Origin: DATNPX01 sp036702975
Lineage (GTDB): Bacteria > Cyanobacteriota > Vampirovibrionia > Obscuribacterales > Obscuribacteraceae
DNA length: 64,000 nt
Reading direction: 5' to 3'
Assembly (NCBI GenBank): GCA_036702975.1
Contig: DATNPX010000030.1
Location: forward strand, 1 to 64,000
The notes beneath the pieces are model-generated. The model was not told the origin of the DNA and ran no database searches. It saw only the letters and a program-made list of their open reading frames with translations. The translations under genes and the position numbers were made by a program. Below are positions 9,126 through 18,332 of the stretch, one piece after another (the stretch's first letter is position 1; each line of letters begins with the position of its first letter).

Positions 9126-9157
9126 GAAGCCTGGAGTAATCCGGGCTTCTTCCTTTT
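9126..9157 (+). terminator. Rho-independent terminator
   Basis: A ten-pair stem GAAGCCTGGA/TCCGGGCTTC (one G-U pair) with loop GTAA is followed by TTCCTTTT. It ends the gene at 8608-9087. Confidence 0.9.
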
Positions 9158-9181
9158 GATAGTTCGCGTTGATAGTTCGCG
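9156..9181. repeat. Perfect tandem duplication of 13 bp
   Basis: TTGATAGTTCGCG occurs twice in a row immediately after the terminator. It is the second short tandem duplication within 60 bp. Confidence 0.95.
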
Positions 9182-9261
9182 CGATTGACTTCTGCGTCTT
9201 AGTCTTACCTTAACCTTAGTCTCGCTACACAGTAGGTTTCGACTCGTGTTCGGCTTGGCAT

Positions 9262-9278
9262 AGCTCTCAATGAGAGCT
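9262..9278. promoter_or_regulatory. Inverted repeat upstream of the glucoamylase gene
   Basis: AGCTCTCA-A-TGAGAGCT is a perfect 8-bp inverted repeat with a single central base, 43 nt before the ATG at 9321. Its size and symmetry suit an operator for a dimeric repressor, or a small 5'-UTR hairpin. No regulator can be named. Confidence 0.4.
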
Positions 9279-9320
9279 CAATCGCAATCGGTCTGTACTC
9301 ACCACCAGAGGACATAATTC

Positions 9321-11315
9321 ATGCCCAGAGATTTACCAGTAGGCAATGGCAAGGTTTTGATAAATTTCGACAAGGAGTACAAGCTTCGCGACATCTACTA
9401 CCCACACGTCGGACAAGAGAACCAAACGATTGGACACGTCAGTCAGTTTGGCGTTTGGGCTGATGGAAAGTTTGCCTGGGTCGGTGAGGGCTGGGACATC
9501 AAAAGACATTACTCGAAAGAGTCGAACGTTACAGACGTCTATCTCACGCATTCTGATTTGAAGCTTGAGATTCACATGAACGATCTCGTCGATTATCACT
9601 ACGACATATTTATGCGTGAGATCCATGTCAAAGATTTGAGCAACAAGCAGCGCGATGTAAGGCTCTTCTTCCACCACGATTTCCACGCTTATGAATCGGA
9701 AGTTGGCGATACTGCTTATTACGATCCGAAGATGGAAGGCGTTATCCACTACAAGAAAGAGCGCTGGTTCTTAATGAATGGTGCTACCCCGAACAAGTTC
9801 GGCATCCATCAGTGGTCTACCGGCAACAAGGAAGTGAACGGTGCAGAAGGCACCTGGAAAGACTCTGAAGATGGAACCTTGGGATGCAACGGAATCGCTC
9901 AGGGCTCTGTGGATTCTACTATCGGTCTTAACTTGACGGTGCCTGCAAATGGCACCGAAGTTGCGCACGCATGGGTATGCTTCAGTACGAACTATGATGG
10001 TGTCACTCGTTTAAACGATGTAGTGAAATCCAAAGGTCCCGATTACTTTGTACCGCGTAATCAGAATTATTGGCGGTTGTGGGTCAACCCTGTTCATATC
10101 GATTTTCTCAATTTGCCTCAAAAAATAGTTGATCTATTTAAGCGCAGTCTTCTTATCATCAGCACTCAGATCGATGGGGACGGCGCAATTATCGCTGCCA
10201 ATGACCATGATATTGCCTCGTTTGCGCGCGACACGTATTCATATATGTGGCCACGCGATGGCGCACTCGTTGCCCATGCGCTCAGTCGCGCTGGCTACAA
10301 GGATGTGGTGGAGCGCTTCTTCACTTTCTGCTCTGAAGTGATAACTAAAGACGGATATCTGTTGCATAAATACAATCCAGATAAGTCGCTTGCGTCGAGC
10401 TGGCATCCCTGGATTCGCAATGGAAAACCGGAGCTTCCGATTCAAGAAGATGAAACGGCCCTCGTGTTGTGGTCACTATGGGAACACTTTAAGCGCAACC
10501 GCAATGTCACTTTTATGCGGCCACTCTTTCAAGGATTTATCTCGAATGCTGCCGACTTTCTTGTCAGCTATCGTGATCCTGAGACCAAACTTCCTCATGC
10601 ATCATGGGATCTTTGGGAAGAGCGTTATGGAGTGCATCTCTTCACAGTCTCGAGCGTAATTGCCGGCTTGAGAGCAGCCGCCAATTTCTCGCATACTCTT
10701 GGCGAACTCGAAAAACATCGCTTGTATGAAGAGACTGCAGATGAAATTCTGGATGCAATGAACAAGCATCTTTGGTCTGAAAAGGACAATCGCTATTGCC
10801 GTATGGCAACGCGAACCGAAGATGGTTACAAACTCGATATGACAGTGGATGCCGCGATGTATAGTTGCTTCGCCTTCGCTGGAATTCAAACGCGTGACGC
10901 AAAAGTAAAAGCGACCATGCAAGCGATCAAAGACAAACTTTGGATCAAGACGGATGTCGGTGGTCTCGCTCGCTACGAGAACGACTACTATCATCAAGTC
11001 TCGCAAGATCTTGCAAATGTTCCCGGTAATCCGTGGTTCATTTGCACCATGTGGCTGGCGCAATATGACATTGCCAACGCTCGCCACCAAGAGGACTTGC
11101 GCGATGCTGTCAAGATTCTCGAGTGGGTTGCCGACCATGCGCTTCCATCTGGTGCGCTGGCAGAGCAGGTTCATCCTTATACGAACGATCCACTCTCGGT
11201 GTCGCCGCTAACGTGGAGCCATGCCACTTTTGTGACTTGCGTCCTAGAGTATCTCGACAAACGCCGAGCATTGATGAGCGAGAATGTCTTCGCTCATACG
11301 ATTGCGCCGGTATAG
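9321..11315 (+). CDS. Glycoside hydrolase family 15 (glucoamylase-like)
   Basis: A 664-residue GH15 enzyme, which releases glucose from alpha-glucans (or cleaves trehalose-like substrates in some members) by an inverting mechanism. The N-terminal beta-sandwich domain (about 1-270) begins with the bacterial GH15 pattern INFDKEYKLRDIYYPHVG. The (alpha/alpha)6 catalytic domain holds MWPRDGALVAH, the general acid near E433/E434 (LWEERYGVHLFT) and the base near E615 (ALAEQV, before PLTWSHA). No signal peptide is visible, so it probably acts inside the cell on storage glycogen or maltodextrin. AGAGGA precedes the ATG. Confidence 0.92.
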   Translation: MPRDLPVGNGKVLINFDKEYKLRDIYYPHVGQENQTIGHVSQFGVWADGKFAWVGEGWDIKRHYSKESNVTDVYLTHSDLKLEIHMNDLVDYHYDIFMREIHVKDLSNKQRDVRLFFHHDFHAYESEVGDTAYYDPKMEGVIHYKKERWFLMNGATPNKFGIHQWSTGNKEVNGAEGTWKDSEDGTLGCNGIAQGSVDSTIGLNLTVPANGTEVAHAWVCFSTNYDGVTRLNDVVKSKGPDYFVPRNQNYWRLWVNPVHIDFLNLPQKIVDLFKRSLLIISTQIDGDGAIIAANDHDIASFARDTYSYMWPRDGALVAHALSRAGYKDVVERFFTFCSEVITKDGYLLHKYNPDKSLASSWHPWIRNGKPELPIQEDETALVLWSLWEHFKRNRNVTFMRPLFQGFISNAADFLVSYRDPETKLPHASWDLWEERYGVHLFTVSSVIAGLRAAANFSHTLGELEKHRLYEETADEILDAMNKHLWSEKDNRYCRMATRTEDGYKLDMTVDAAMYSCFAFAGIQTRDAKVKATMQAIKDKLWIKTDVGGLARYENDYYHQVSQDLANVPGNPWFICTMWLAQYDIANARHQEDLRDAVKILEWVADHALPSGALAEQVHPYTNDPLSVSPLTWSHATFVTCVLEYLDKRRALMSENVFAHTIAPV

Positions 11316-11356
11316 CTCAATCCTCGATCGAAGCATGGAGCAGAGCAACTAAATAA

Positions 11357-13807
11357 CTAACGAAAGCGCTTTTTGACCTGCTCTAAAAGCGCTTTCGTAT
11401 GGGCGATTTTCTGATCGCCTGGATCAAGCTTGGCTTGTCGAATTGCGAGCGCCTTTTGATAATAGTCTGCGGCTTGATCGAATCTCTTTTGTTGTTGATA
11501 GAGAACGCCCAGCGAGAAATAGATCTGAGCGACTACTAGATTGTCCGTTCCCAGTGACTTCGTGTCGATAGCAAGTGCGTCTTGAAAGAGTTTCTCAGAA
11601 GTACCGAAGTCGCGTCGTTGGAAAGCGAGCGCAGCCATACACATCTCTGTGGAAGCGATCGATGGATCGTTAGGTTGTAGCTTCTTCTTTCGGATCGCAA
11701 GCGCTTGTTTGTAGCAGGCATCGGCTTCGGAATACTTTTTCAAGAACTGATATGCCTGCCCCATATCGTTCAAGATGTTTGCGGTGTCGGTGTGGTCTGG
11801 CCCGTTTATCTGTTCGCTGGTTGTCTTTGCACTGGAAAAGTCATTCAGCGCTTCAGTGTATTTCGCTTCGTAGAGTGCGAGGGTTCCCATCGCCATCAAT
11901 GTTTCGTGAATGTCGCTATCCTTCGAAGGCAGTTTTTGCCGCAAGCTGAGCGCTTTTTTGAGGTGATCCCCAGCGCGTTTATAGATGCCTTGATTTGTCT
12001 CGACCACACCTAACCCGTTGAAGGCGATGGCTGCTTGAGTATCGCTCGGTTTTGCCTTTGGGTCTGTCTCGGTGTTGTAGGCTGTAATGATTGTATAGAA
12101 ACTGCTCTTGGCGCTGTCTAGATTTCCTTCGGCTACATCGATCTGCCCAAGTAATGCCAATGCTTCAAACTTAACTGTACTGTTTTTGTCTAGTGTCGCC
12201 AGCGATATCGCCCTTTGCAAGGCGTCCTTCGCATCGACGTATTTGCCTGCGTTGTATGCGTCGCTTCCCTTTCTGAGCTCATCGCCGGCTTTAGATTCTG
12301 GCTGTGACGTTACAGCCATTGGCAGTTGATTGGGACCGGACTTATCGTTGTGCGAGGGCCTGAGCATCATCGCCACTGCTGGTATCAACAGCAAGGCAGC
12401 GAAAGCTCCTATAAGAAGAACCTTCGAACGTTCAAACTGCGTTTTTGTCCGAGTCGACTGAGTGGATGTGCCGATCTCAGCTGCAGTGGGTGAAGCCGTT
12501 TGTGCAGGCGTTGAGGCCGAAGTTGATGCTGAAGACCCATGACCTGTTGTTGCAGCCGAGGCATCTGTACTTGCAGTTGTTGCTTTTGACTCCAATGATT
12601 TTGCAATTTGTGTTTGTTCAGTCGCACTCAGTATGTGGCCGTGGGCGAGTGCTTCTTTCTCTTTCTTCCGCTTCTCCTGCGCAGCAGCTACTTCAGATGC
12701 TGCTTGCTTTTGCGATTCGGTGAGCGCGATGATTTGATTGAGAGTCTCTCGGTCTTGTTCTAATGAGCCCATTGCCGGCGTCTTACTTGCATCTATCTCT
12801 CCTGCTGGAAAAATAAATGGTGAGTTGATGCTTGTTCCGGCAATACGCTCTAAGTCTTTACGCAGTTCGAGCATTGTTTGATAACGATTGTCTACTTCTT
12901 TTTCAAGACACTTCATCACTACGTCTTCGAAGTTCTGCGGCAATTTGAGTTCTGGACAGCACTCTGCGAATTTCGGTGCCGATGCGTTCACATGCTTATA
13001 CATAAGCTCCAGAGCATCTTGTCCCGCAAATGGTGACTTACCGGTTGACGATCTGTACATCACACAACCGAGTGAATAAATGTCTGCGCGCGCATCGAGG
13101 TGTCCACCTCGACACTGTTCTGGGCTCATGTAGAGCGGGCTGCCGAAGACCTGTCCTGTTTGAGTGAGCTCTATGCTGGCTCCTTCACCACCACCGTGAA
13201 TTGTCTTAGCGATACCGAAGTCCACGATTTTGACAAAATCGCCTTGACCCTCGTATTCGACAAGCATGATATTTGCCGGTTTGAGGTCTCTGTGTATGAC
13301 ACCGTTCTGGTGTGCATGCGCCAGAGCCGAAGCAATCTGTATGTATATCGAGAGCGCCCGCTGCAAGTGAAGATAGTCTTCTTTTTGCAATACTTCTGCA
13401 AGCGTCTGACCTTTGAGGTAGTCCATTACCAGATATGGACGCTTTTCTGAAATCCCGAAGTCGAAAATGGTCAGGATATTTGGATGATTGAGCGAGCTCG
13501 CTGCTTGAGCCTCTTTTTGAAATCGCGCCAAAGCATATTCGTTAGACACTGTCTCTTCGAGCAGCATTTTGATCGCGACAGTTCGGTGCATGAGGAGGTG
13601 TTTCGCCTTGTAAACGACACCCATGCCGCCGCCGCCAAGCACTTCCAAAATCTCATACTTCTCGGCAATTATGGTACCGACTGCCGGGTCTTTCTTGGCA
13701 GCCACCAACAGCCCGCCATCTTCCGGGCAGATAATTTCGTCACTGGAATATTCTTTTCCACAGGTGACGCATTTGTTGCAAACAGCATTGGAATCGGACA
13801 TCTTCAT
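11357..13807 (-). CDS. Serine/threonine protein kinase with zinc-ribbon N-terminus, TM segment and TPR domain
   Basis: An 816-residue Hanks-type kinase. C10, C13, C16 and C27 form a short zinc-ribbon-like N-terminus. The kinase domain (about 50-315) has the Gly-rich loop LGGGGMGVVYKA, K80, HRD at 172-174 and DFG at 196-198, so it looks active. A Ser/Thr/Ala-rich linker is followed by one membrane segment (VLLIGAFAALLLIPAVAMML) and about 300 residues of TPRs, predicted extracytoplasmic. ATG 13807 or 13801 may be the start; AGG is better spaced for 13801. The gene is convergent with the GH15 gene. A 14-bp inverted repeat overlaps its last codons. Confidence 0.93.
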   Translation of the reverse strand: MKMSDSNAVCNKCVTCGKEYSSDEIICPEDGGLLVAAKKDPAVGTIIAEKYEILEVLGGGGMGVVYKAKHLLMHRTVAIKMLLEETVSNEYALARFQKEAQAASSLNHPNILTIFDFGISEKRPYLVMDYLKGQTLAEVLQKEDYLHLQRALSIYIQIASALAHAHQNGVIHRDLKPANIMLVEYEGQGDFVKIVDFGIAKTIHGGGEGASIELTQTGQVFGSPLYMSPEQCRGGHLDARADIYSLGCVMYRSSTGKSPFAGQDALELMYKHVNASAPKFAECCPELKLPQNFEDVVMKCLEKEVDNRYQTMLELRKDLERIAGTSINSPFIFPAGEIDASKTPAMGSLEQDRETLNQIIALTESQKQAASEVAAAQEKRKKEKEALAHGHILSATEQTQIAKSLESKATTASTDASAATTGHGSSASTSASTPAQTASPTAAEIGTSTQSTRTKTQFERSKVLLIGAFAALLLIPAVAMMLRPSHNDKSGPNQLPMAVTSQPESKAGDELRKGSDAYNAGKYVDAKDALQRAISLATLDKNSTVKFEALALLGQIDVAEGNLDSAKSSFYTIITAYNTETDPKAKPSDTQAAIAFNGLGVVETNQGIYKRAGDHLKKALSLRQKLPSKDSDIHETLMAMGTLALYEAKYTEALNDFSSAKTTSEQINGPDHTDTANILNDMGQAYQFLKKYSEADACYKQALAIRKKKLQPNDPSIASTEMCMAALAFQRRDFGTSEKLFQDALAIDTKSLGTDNLVVAQIYFSLGVLYQQQKRFDQAADYYQKALAIRQAKLDPGDQKIAHTKALLEQVKKRFR
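11360..11398. terminator. 14-bp perfect inverted repeat at a convergent gene end
   Basis: ACGAAAGCGCTTTT (11360-11373) pairs perfectly with AAAAGCGCTTTCGT (11385-11398) around an 11-nt loop. It lies between the GH15 stop and the kinase C-terminus and codes for the last kinase residues. It is plausible as a bidirectional terminator, although only short T-runs follow. Confidence 0.55.
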
Positions 13808-13939
13808 TGCCTGAGCTACCGGTCGTTCATCTTCCCTGAGGCCAGTCTAAGGCAACTTCTCAAGTGTGGGAAGAATCGTTCATCGTTATCATAGCAAGCT
13901 GAGCATTGGCGGGGAGAAGGGCTTGCTTGTCAACAGACG

Positions 13940-13968
13940 TTGCATTCGACGTATACTGTTTGGATAAT
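13940..13968 (+). promoter_or_regulatory. Predicted promoter of the SIMPL gene
   Basis: TTGCAT at 13940-13945, a 17-nt spacer, then GATAAT at 13963-13968. The GTG start codon lies 8 nt after the -10 box and has no Shine-Dalgarno sequence, which fits a leaderless transcript. Confidence 0.5.
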
Positions 13969-13976
13969 GGGTCACT

Positions 13977-14675
13977 GTGGCTCTTTTCGATCGAGACAAA
14001 ATGCCGATGACGGTTGCTTACAATCAGAGCGGGTTGCACCCAGACCAGCTTACTATTTGGGAGACTTTTGTTGAAAATGTCGCAGCGACAGCGGCGACCC
14101 TTTCGCTAACAGTCAAAGGTTCTTCGTTTATTACCGGTGACACAGCGCTTAAAAAAGCCAAAGAAGTCGCAACCCTAATTGAGGCACTCAAACAGTCTGG
14201 CTTGCCGGAAGAAAAGATATCGCTCGAATCGATTCGTTTGCAGGCAGCTTCCGGACCTGTTTTGAAAAGTTCTGCCGCCGCTTACACATTGCGACTTGAT
14301 TGTAATGACCTGGAAAAGCTTACCGACATTCTTGCAGTTGTGACGGGCGCCAAGAATGTTACGCTCGACTCGCTGGATTGGCGCTACGGGGATATTTGCG
14401 AACGTAAGACTAAATGGATCGCGCGGGCACTAGACCAAGCTAACACTAGAGCACGCGAAGCCGCAGATGTGCTGGGAGTCAAAATCGAAGGTGTGTACGA
14501 TTGCGAGTTCGATTACATCAATCTGCATGAATACGGACGCAGAATCGATGCTCATCCAGCAGCGATGGAGATGATGCGCAGCCGCCAAAGTTTCAGTATT
14601 GGAATGCCAATGCAGCAGAGCGAAGAAAAAGGAATTCGAGTCAAGGTCGTCTACCGCATCAGCAATCCGCAGTAG
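13977..14675 (+). CDS. SIMPL (DUF541) domain protein
   Basis: A 232-residue protein with the SIMPL/DUF541 layout: an N-terminal strand (ATLSLTVKGSSFITGD), a helix (KKAKEVATLIEALKQSGL), then the SLDWRYGDICERK region and the C-terminal IRVKVVYRIS strand. Bacterial members such as E. coli YggE are linked to oxidative-stress tolerance, and others bind protein partners; the molecular function is not settled. No signal peptide is visible, unlike YggE. The GTG at 13977 fits a leaderless start; ATG at 14001 is an alternative. The gene is divergent from the Ser/Thr kinase. Confidence 0.85.
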   Translation: MALFDRDKMPMTVAYNQSGLHPDQLTIWETFVENVAATAATLSLTVKGSSFITGDTALKKAKEVATLIEALKQSGLPEEKISLESIRLQAASGPVLKSSAAAYTLRLDCNDLEKLTDILAVVTGAKNVTLDSLDWRYGDICERKTKWIARALDQANTRAREAADVLGVKIEGVYDCEFDYINLHEYGRRIDAHPAAMEMMRSRQSFSIGMPMQQSEEKGIRVKVVYRISNPQ

Positions 14676-14730
14676 TACTGCTTGTGGTGCGCGTTACGGT
14701 GGAGGCACAAGTGCCGTCGCGCGAGCGCGA

Positions 14731-17700
14731 CTAGTCATCGCCTGCAGTGTCATTTTGCAGCTCATTTCTTAATCCGAGAGCATGGATGCGATTGAGTAAA
14801 TTTGGATGTGTAGACATAATCTCGCTAAACCACGTCCAAAAGTTCCATTCAGCATCTTGTTGGTCGTATAGAGCTTTTAGATTGACTCGCTTGTACAGCT
14901 TTTTGCCTGCCGCTAGAGCAACAAGCCCCATCAAAGCACCCTCTGGCACAAGCTCCTGCGCGATTCGGTCACATGTGTATTCACGCGCTCTGGAGAGCGC
15001 GTTCCCGAAAAACGGAATCAAGCTGGCTGGTGCGTCGATCCACGCCCACTTAACGTGGCCGCAACGGACATGAGCAAGTTCGTGGGCGATGACAAAGGCC
15101 ACCTCGGAATTTCCCAGTTCGAACGCGATCTCGAGTATGTCTGCATAAATAATGATGATGTCTCGACGGTGCAGTCGTTTTGCCATCGCATTAAGCAGAC
15201 CGTGTTCGTGCACGACGTAAGTTTCTGGTGCTGTAGGCAATCCCAATGATGCTGCCATATAATGCAGGCTTTCGTAGACCTCTGGGAACTGGTCTGAAGA
15301 TACTTTTATGCCACGTCCTCGGATGTGTCCCAGATGCAGCCCGCAGATGATCCATTTCGCAAGAATTACAAACGGTGCTATAACCAAGCCGACGAATGAG
15401 AGAACTGCAGCACCATAAACGATTGCTGCTACAACGCGAGCAATCAGAGTGTAGATGCGATCGCGTGGGTGTGTCAGAGTATCAACATCTAGTGGGCGAA
15501 TAAATTGGCGATGTGTGACGAGTGGTTTTGGTTGTATAGGTTTATTCGATCCAGACTCTTTGATCGCGCGTTTTAATTTCGCAGCCACTTCTTGTGCTGC
15601 GAACACCGTTTGTACTTCGTCGTTATCGATTTGAGGTTCTTGAACCTTATTGCTGAAAGAAGGTTTGGCCTCCTCAAGGTCTACGGTGGGCAAGGGCGGA
15701 CTGACTGTGTTTTTGCTGGTTTCTGCCGCTTGCTCAGTGATCCCTATCTTTTCATTAGCTTTGTTTATCGGTGCCGATATTTTGCTTGGCGTAGCGGAGG
15801 GATGCGCCGGTATTTCTATGGAGGGCGAAGTGGGAGCGGGGCGCTCTTCTTTAAGAACTTCCGGCTTTTTAGATTCGTTCAGGCTCGGCAGAGCGAGCGA
15901 CTCCTGAGAGTCTTTTGGTGAGCTCGGTCTGGGCGGTGGATCGAATTTAGTGGGATCGAAAAGGGACGGATCGAACTTTGGCCGGTCAACCATTGTCTCT
16001 TTTAAATCGAATTTCTGTCGCCTGTCTGCACGAGATTGGTTTGTTTTACTTTTTGATGGTATTGCTTGCGGTGCTAAGTTTTCTTGTGGGGCTGCTGCCG
16101 GTTGCGAAGGTTCAGTCGGTGGCGGCTCTTCTTTCGGCTGTGCTAGAAGAGCTGGTTCCTGGCTTTCTTTATTTTGAAGTTGTGAACTGCCTGCTGTTGA
16201 TGCATCAGGCAGCAATGCCTCAGAAACAGGCGGTTTAATTATCTTAGCGTCGGTAAGTGTCTTAGCAACAATCTCGTGATTCAACTCTTGCATCGCAAAT
16301 TCAATTTGCTTTTGCCGCTCTTTGGCTGATTCCGGAGCTGCTTCAGGCAGCGCGAAGGTCGGTGTCGGCGGGTGCGAGATTTTTTCTGCTTTTATCTCAT
16401 CTGCTTTTATCTCATCATCTTTTTGTTGACTTTTTTGTTGACTTTGGCGCAGACTTTCCACAGGTCTAGAATCGGCTTCTTCCTGAGGTTTGGATTTAGC
16501 GACCTGTTCGGGTGTCGCGAGATTTTCTGCGCGCCTTTCGGTTTGATCAGGCGGAAGAACAGCCGGCTCTGCTCGTCGATTTAGTTCAGGAGGATACTGA
16601 TTTTGCTTACTGACTATGCTCAAGTGGGGTGGCAACTTGTAGTCGATTAACGTGTGTACTTCAGCTGGTCGATTAGGTCTGTCAGGGCGTTGTGGAGCGG
16701 ATGGCTCCTGACTCGAACGCACGATTCGCACTTTTATGTCAGCGTCGGATTGCTCCTGTGATGAATGAACCTCATGGAGTGGCTCGTGGAGTGACTCCTC
16801 TGCCGGGATAGGCGCCCATGGATTTTCTTCGAATTCATCATCTGGGATTTCTGTGCCAACAACCGGACTGTTACCGCTGTTTCTAATCGATTTCTGTGTT
16901 GAACTCTCTTTGTTTTGAGCCGCAGCCAGGTGTGAGGATGACTGTTCTTGCTCTTTTTGAGATATAGGCTCCGGTGTTTTGGGACCTTCGGCCGGTCGAG
17001 GAAACTCTGCCGCTTTCGGCAGCTCGGCCAGATCTGTTTTTTCAGTCAGTGGTGGAGTGAGTAGAGTGGAAGCCGGTAAGGAGGTCGAAGAAATACGTCC
17101 GGCGGCGGCTGCAGCAGCGGCTGCTGCTGCCAGCTTTGCTGAGGCAGATTCCCTTGGGGTGAGCGTACCATCAGCGGACTTTACCGGTGATGATGCGGTA
17201 TCTGCTCCCGACGGAGCCGTACTTCCGTGGGACAGCTCTTGCACGCGATTGGCAATTACACCGGGCAAAGTCGCCTGAATGGAGTTTCTTTTCGAGCCTG
17301 GAGCCGGGGCTTCTGGTGGTAGTTTCGATTTCTCGGGCTCCGCCGGCATCTGGGGCTTCTCTAGCTCCACGGTGCGTCGGGCTGGCTTCCATGAATCTAC
17401 ATCGACATAAGGCTCAATTTCGACTTCCGTACCTGGTATCGCCTGTGGTTCGATTTGCGAAAATAACCCCTGAATCTGCTCTTTGAGAGCAACTACTTCC
17501 GTGTTGTTTTCACCTGATTCGCCTGTTAGTAGCTCGAGAATGTGTTCGAAGTGTAAGCGCGCATCGTCGACTCGTCCCATCTTCACTTCAACGAGGCATT
17601 TGGCTTTTGCAGCCTTGACTGCTGGTTTCGAGGTTGGACCCAGACATCTGGCGAAGGTGTGGTAAGACTGGTTGAAGGAACGCTTTGCGTCTTCAAAACG

Positions 17701-17889
17701 CGAGACACTCTCGAAACAGATGCCTCTGTGGTAAAAAATATCGGCTACCGCTTCTTCCGGAGCGTTTTCGGTGTGTCCAAAGTTAATCGCGGCCGAAAGA
17801 CAATTTTCGGCTGTAGTGTAGTCTCCTGATATGAGGGCGTTTTTCGCCTGTGCCAACTGCGCTTGCCATTGAAATGTTTGCAACGACAT
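14731..17889 (-). CDS. M48-family metallopeptidase with N-terminal TPRs and long disordered linker
   Basis: A 1052-residue membrane protease. ATG 17889 is chosen because GGGAGA stands 9 nt upstream. Residues 5-130 are TPR-like helices (NALISGDYTTAENCLSAA). Residues 170-780 are a Pro/Glu/Ser/Lys-rich, low-complexity linker with an alanine run at about 253-263. Two membrane helices lie at about 813-850. The catalytic zinc site is HELAH at 936-940, with the third ligand E970 in REYTCD. M48 peptidases (HtpX/Ste24-like) degrade or process membrane proteins. The fusion to TPRs through a 600-residue linker is unusual for the family, which normally has 280-450 residues. It converges on the SIMPL gene. 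Confidence 0.9.
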   Translation of the reverse strand: MSLQTFQWQAQLAQAKNALISGDYTTAENCLSAAINFGHTENAPEEAVADIFYHRGICFESVSRFEDAKRSFNQSYHTFARCLGPTSKPAVKAAKAKCLVEVKMGRVDDARLHFEHILELLTGESGENNTEVVALKEQIQGLFSQIEPQAIPGTEVEIEPYVDVDSWKPARRTVELEKPQMPAEPEKSKLPPEAPAPGSKRNSIQATLPGVIANRVQELSHGSTAPSGADTASSPVKSADGTLTPRESASAKLAAAAAAAAAAGRISSTSLPASTLLTPPLTEKTDLAELPKAAEFPRPAEGPKTPEPISQKEQEQSSSHLAAAQNKESSTQKSIRNSGNSPVVGTEIPDDEFEENPWAPIPAEESLHEPLHEVHSSQEQSDADIKVRIVRSSQEPSAPQRPDRPNRPAEVHTLIDYKLPPHLSIVSKQNQYPPELNRRAEPAVLPPDQTERRAENLATPEQVAKSKPQEEADSRPVESLRQSQQKSQQKDDEIKADEIKAEKISHPPTPTFALPEAAPESAKERQKQIEFAMQELNHEIVAKTLTDAKIIKPPVSEALLPDASTAGSSQLQNKESQEPALLAQPKEEPPPTEPSQPAAAPQENLAPQAIPSKSKTNQSRADRRQKFDLKETMVDRPKFDPSLFDPTKFDPPPRPSSPKDSQESLALPSLNESKKPEVLKEERPAPTSPSIEIPAHPSATPSKISAPINKANEKIGITEQAAETSKNTVSPPLPTVDLEEAKPSFSNKVQEPQIDNDEVQTVFAAQEVAAKLKRAIKESGSNKPIQPKPLVTHRQFIRPLDVDTLTHPRDRIYTLIARVVAAIVYGAAVLSFVGLVIAPFVILAKWIICGLHLGHIRGRGIKVSSDQFPEVYESLHYMAASLGLPTAPETYVVHEHGLLNAMAKRLHRRDIIIIYADILEIAFELGNSEVAFVIAHELAHVRCGHVKWAWIDAPASLIPFFGNALSRAREYTCDRIAQELVPEGALMGLVALAAGKKLYKRVNLKALYDQQDAEWNFWTWFSEIMSTHPNLLNRIHALGLRNELQNDTAGDD
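16386..16415. repeat. Perfect in-frame 15-bp tandem duplication
   Basis: CTGCTTTTATCTCAT occurs twice in a row within the M48 peptidase linker, duplicating five codons (KADEI unit). A second imperfect repeat (TTTTTGTTGACTT) follows. Confidence 0.95.
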
Positions 17890-18234
17890 TTCGTGAGATC
17901 TCCCGCATGATTCCCGTCGCTCAGTGGATGCTTGCAATGCTGCAATTACCAGGTAGCTGGCTCCACTACGTTTTCCCTTTTATCAGACTGACCAGGCTGA
18001 CGAAAACGACCATTCTAGTGTCATATTCCCCGATTTATCCGAGCTCTACCATTTGCTGAGATGTCTAGCTATCACGGCCAGGCTGGCGTGAAAAAGCTCG
18101 GCTAGGTGGAGAATCCGCGCATAGCATCGATTAATGTTCAGGACTGGGACATGAGCATGCTGTTGGCCCGCGTGGATGTTAGTTAAGGGATCGCTAAATG
18201 CCCGGCTCCTTAGTGCAACCGGTGGTAGTGGCAT
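17890..18234. other. Intergenic region without a supported gene
   Basis: About 345 nt lie between the M48 gene start and the terminator of the Cys-rich gene. The promoter of the M48 gene should be here, but I see no convincing -35/-10 pair and no conserved reading frame. Confidence 0.6.
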
Positions 18235-18277
18235 GAAAAGAGACCCCGTGCGCAGCAAATGCGTGCGCCAGGGTCTT
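18235..18277 (-). terminator. Rho-independent terminator of the Cys-rich protein gene
   Basis: Read on the minus strand, AGACCC...GGGTCT encloses a second stem (GCGCACGC with GTGCGCA-type pairs) and is followed by CTTTTC. It lies about 55 nt after the stop of the gene at 18333. Confidence 0.75.
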
Positions 18278-18307
18278 TGCCAGGTCTATTCAAGTTGCCT
18301 GTCCACG

Positions 18308-18327
18308 CAATCTTGAACAATCTTGAA
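18308..18327. repeat. Perfect tandem duplication of 10 bp
   Basis: CAATCTTGAA occurs twice in a row, 5 nt beyond the stop codon of the minus-strand gene at 18333. Confidence 0.9.
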
Positions 18328-18332
18328 TGTGA

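Noticed and set aside
14716..14731. GTCGCGC-GA-GCGCGAC as a terminator
   Set aside because: The loop is only two bases and no T-tract follows, so it may be a chance palindrome at the end of convergent genes.
16979..17278. Open frame antisense to the M48 linker
   Set aside because: Alanine- and serine-rich frame mirroring a low-complexity coding region. It has no ribosome binding site.
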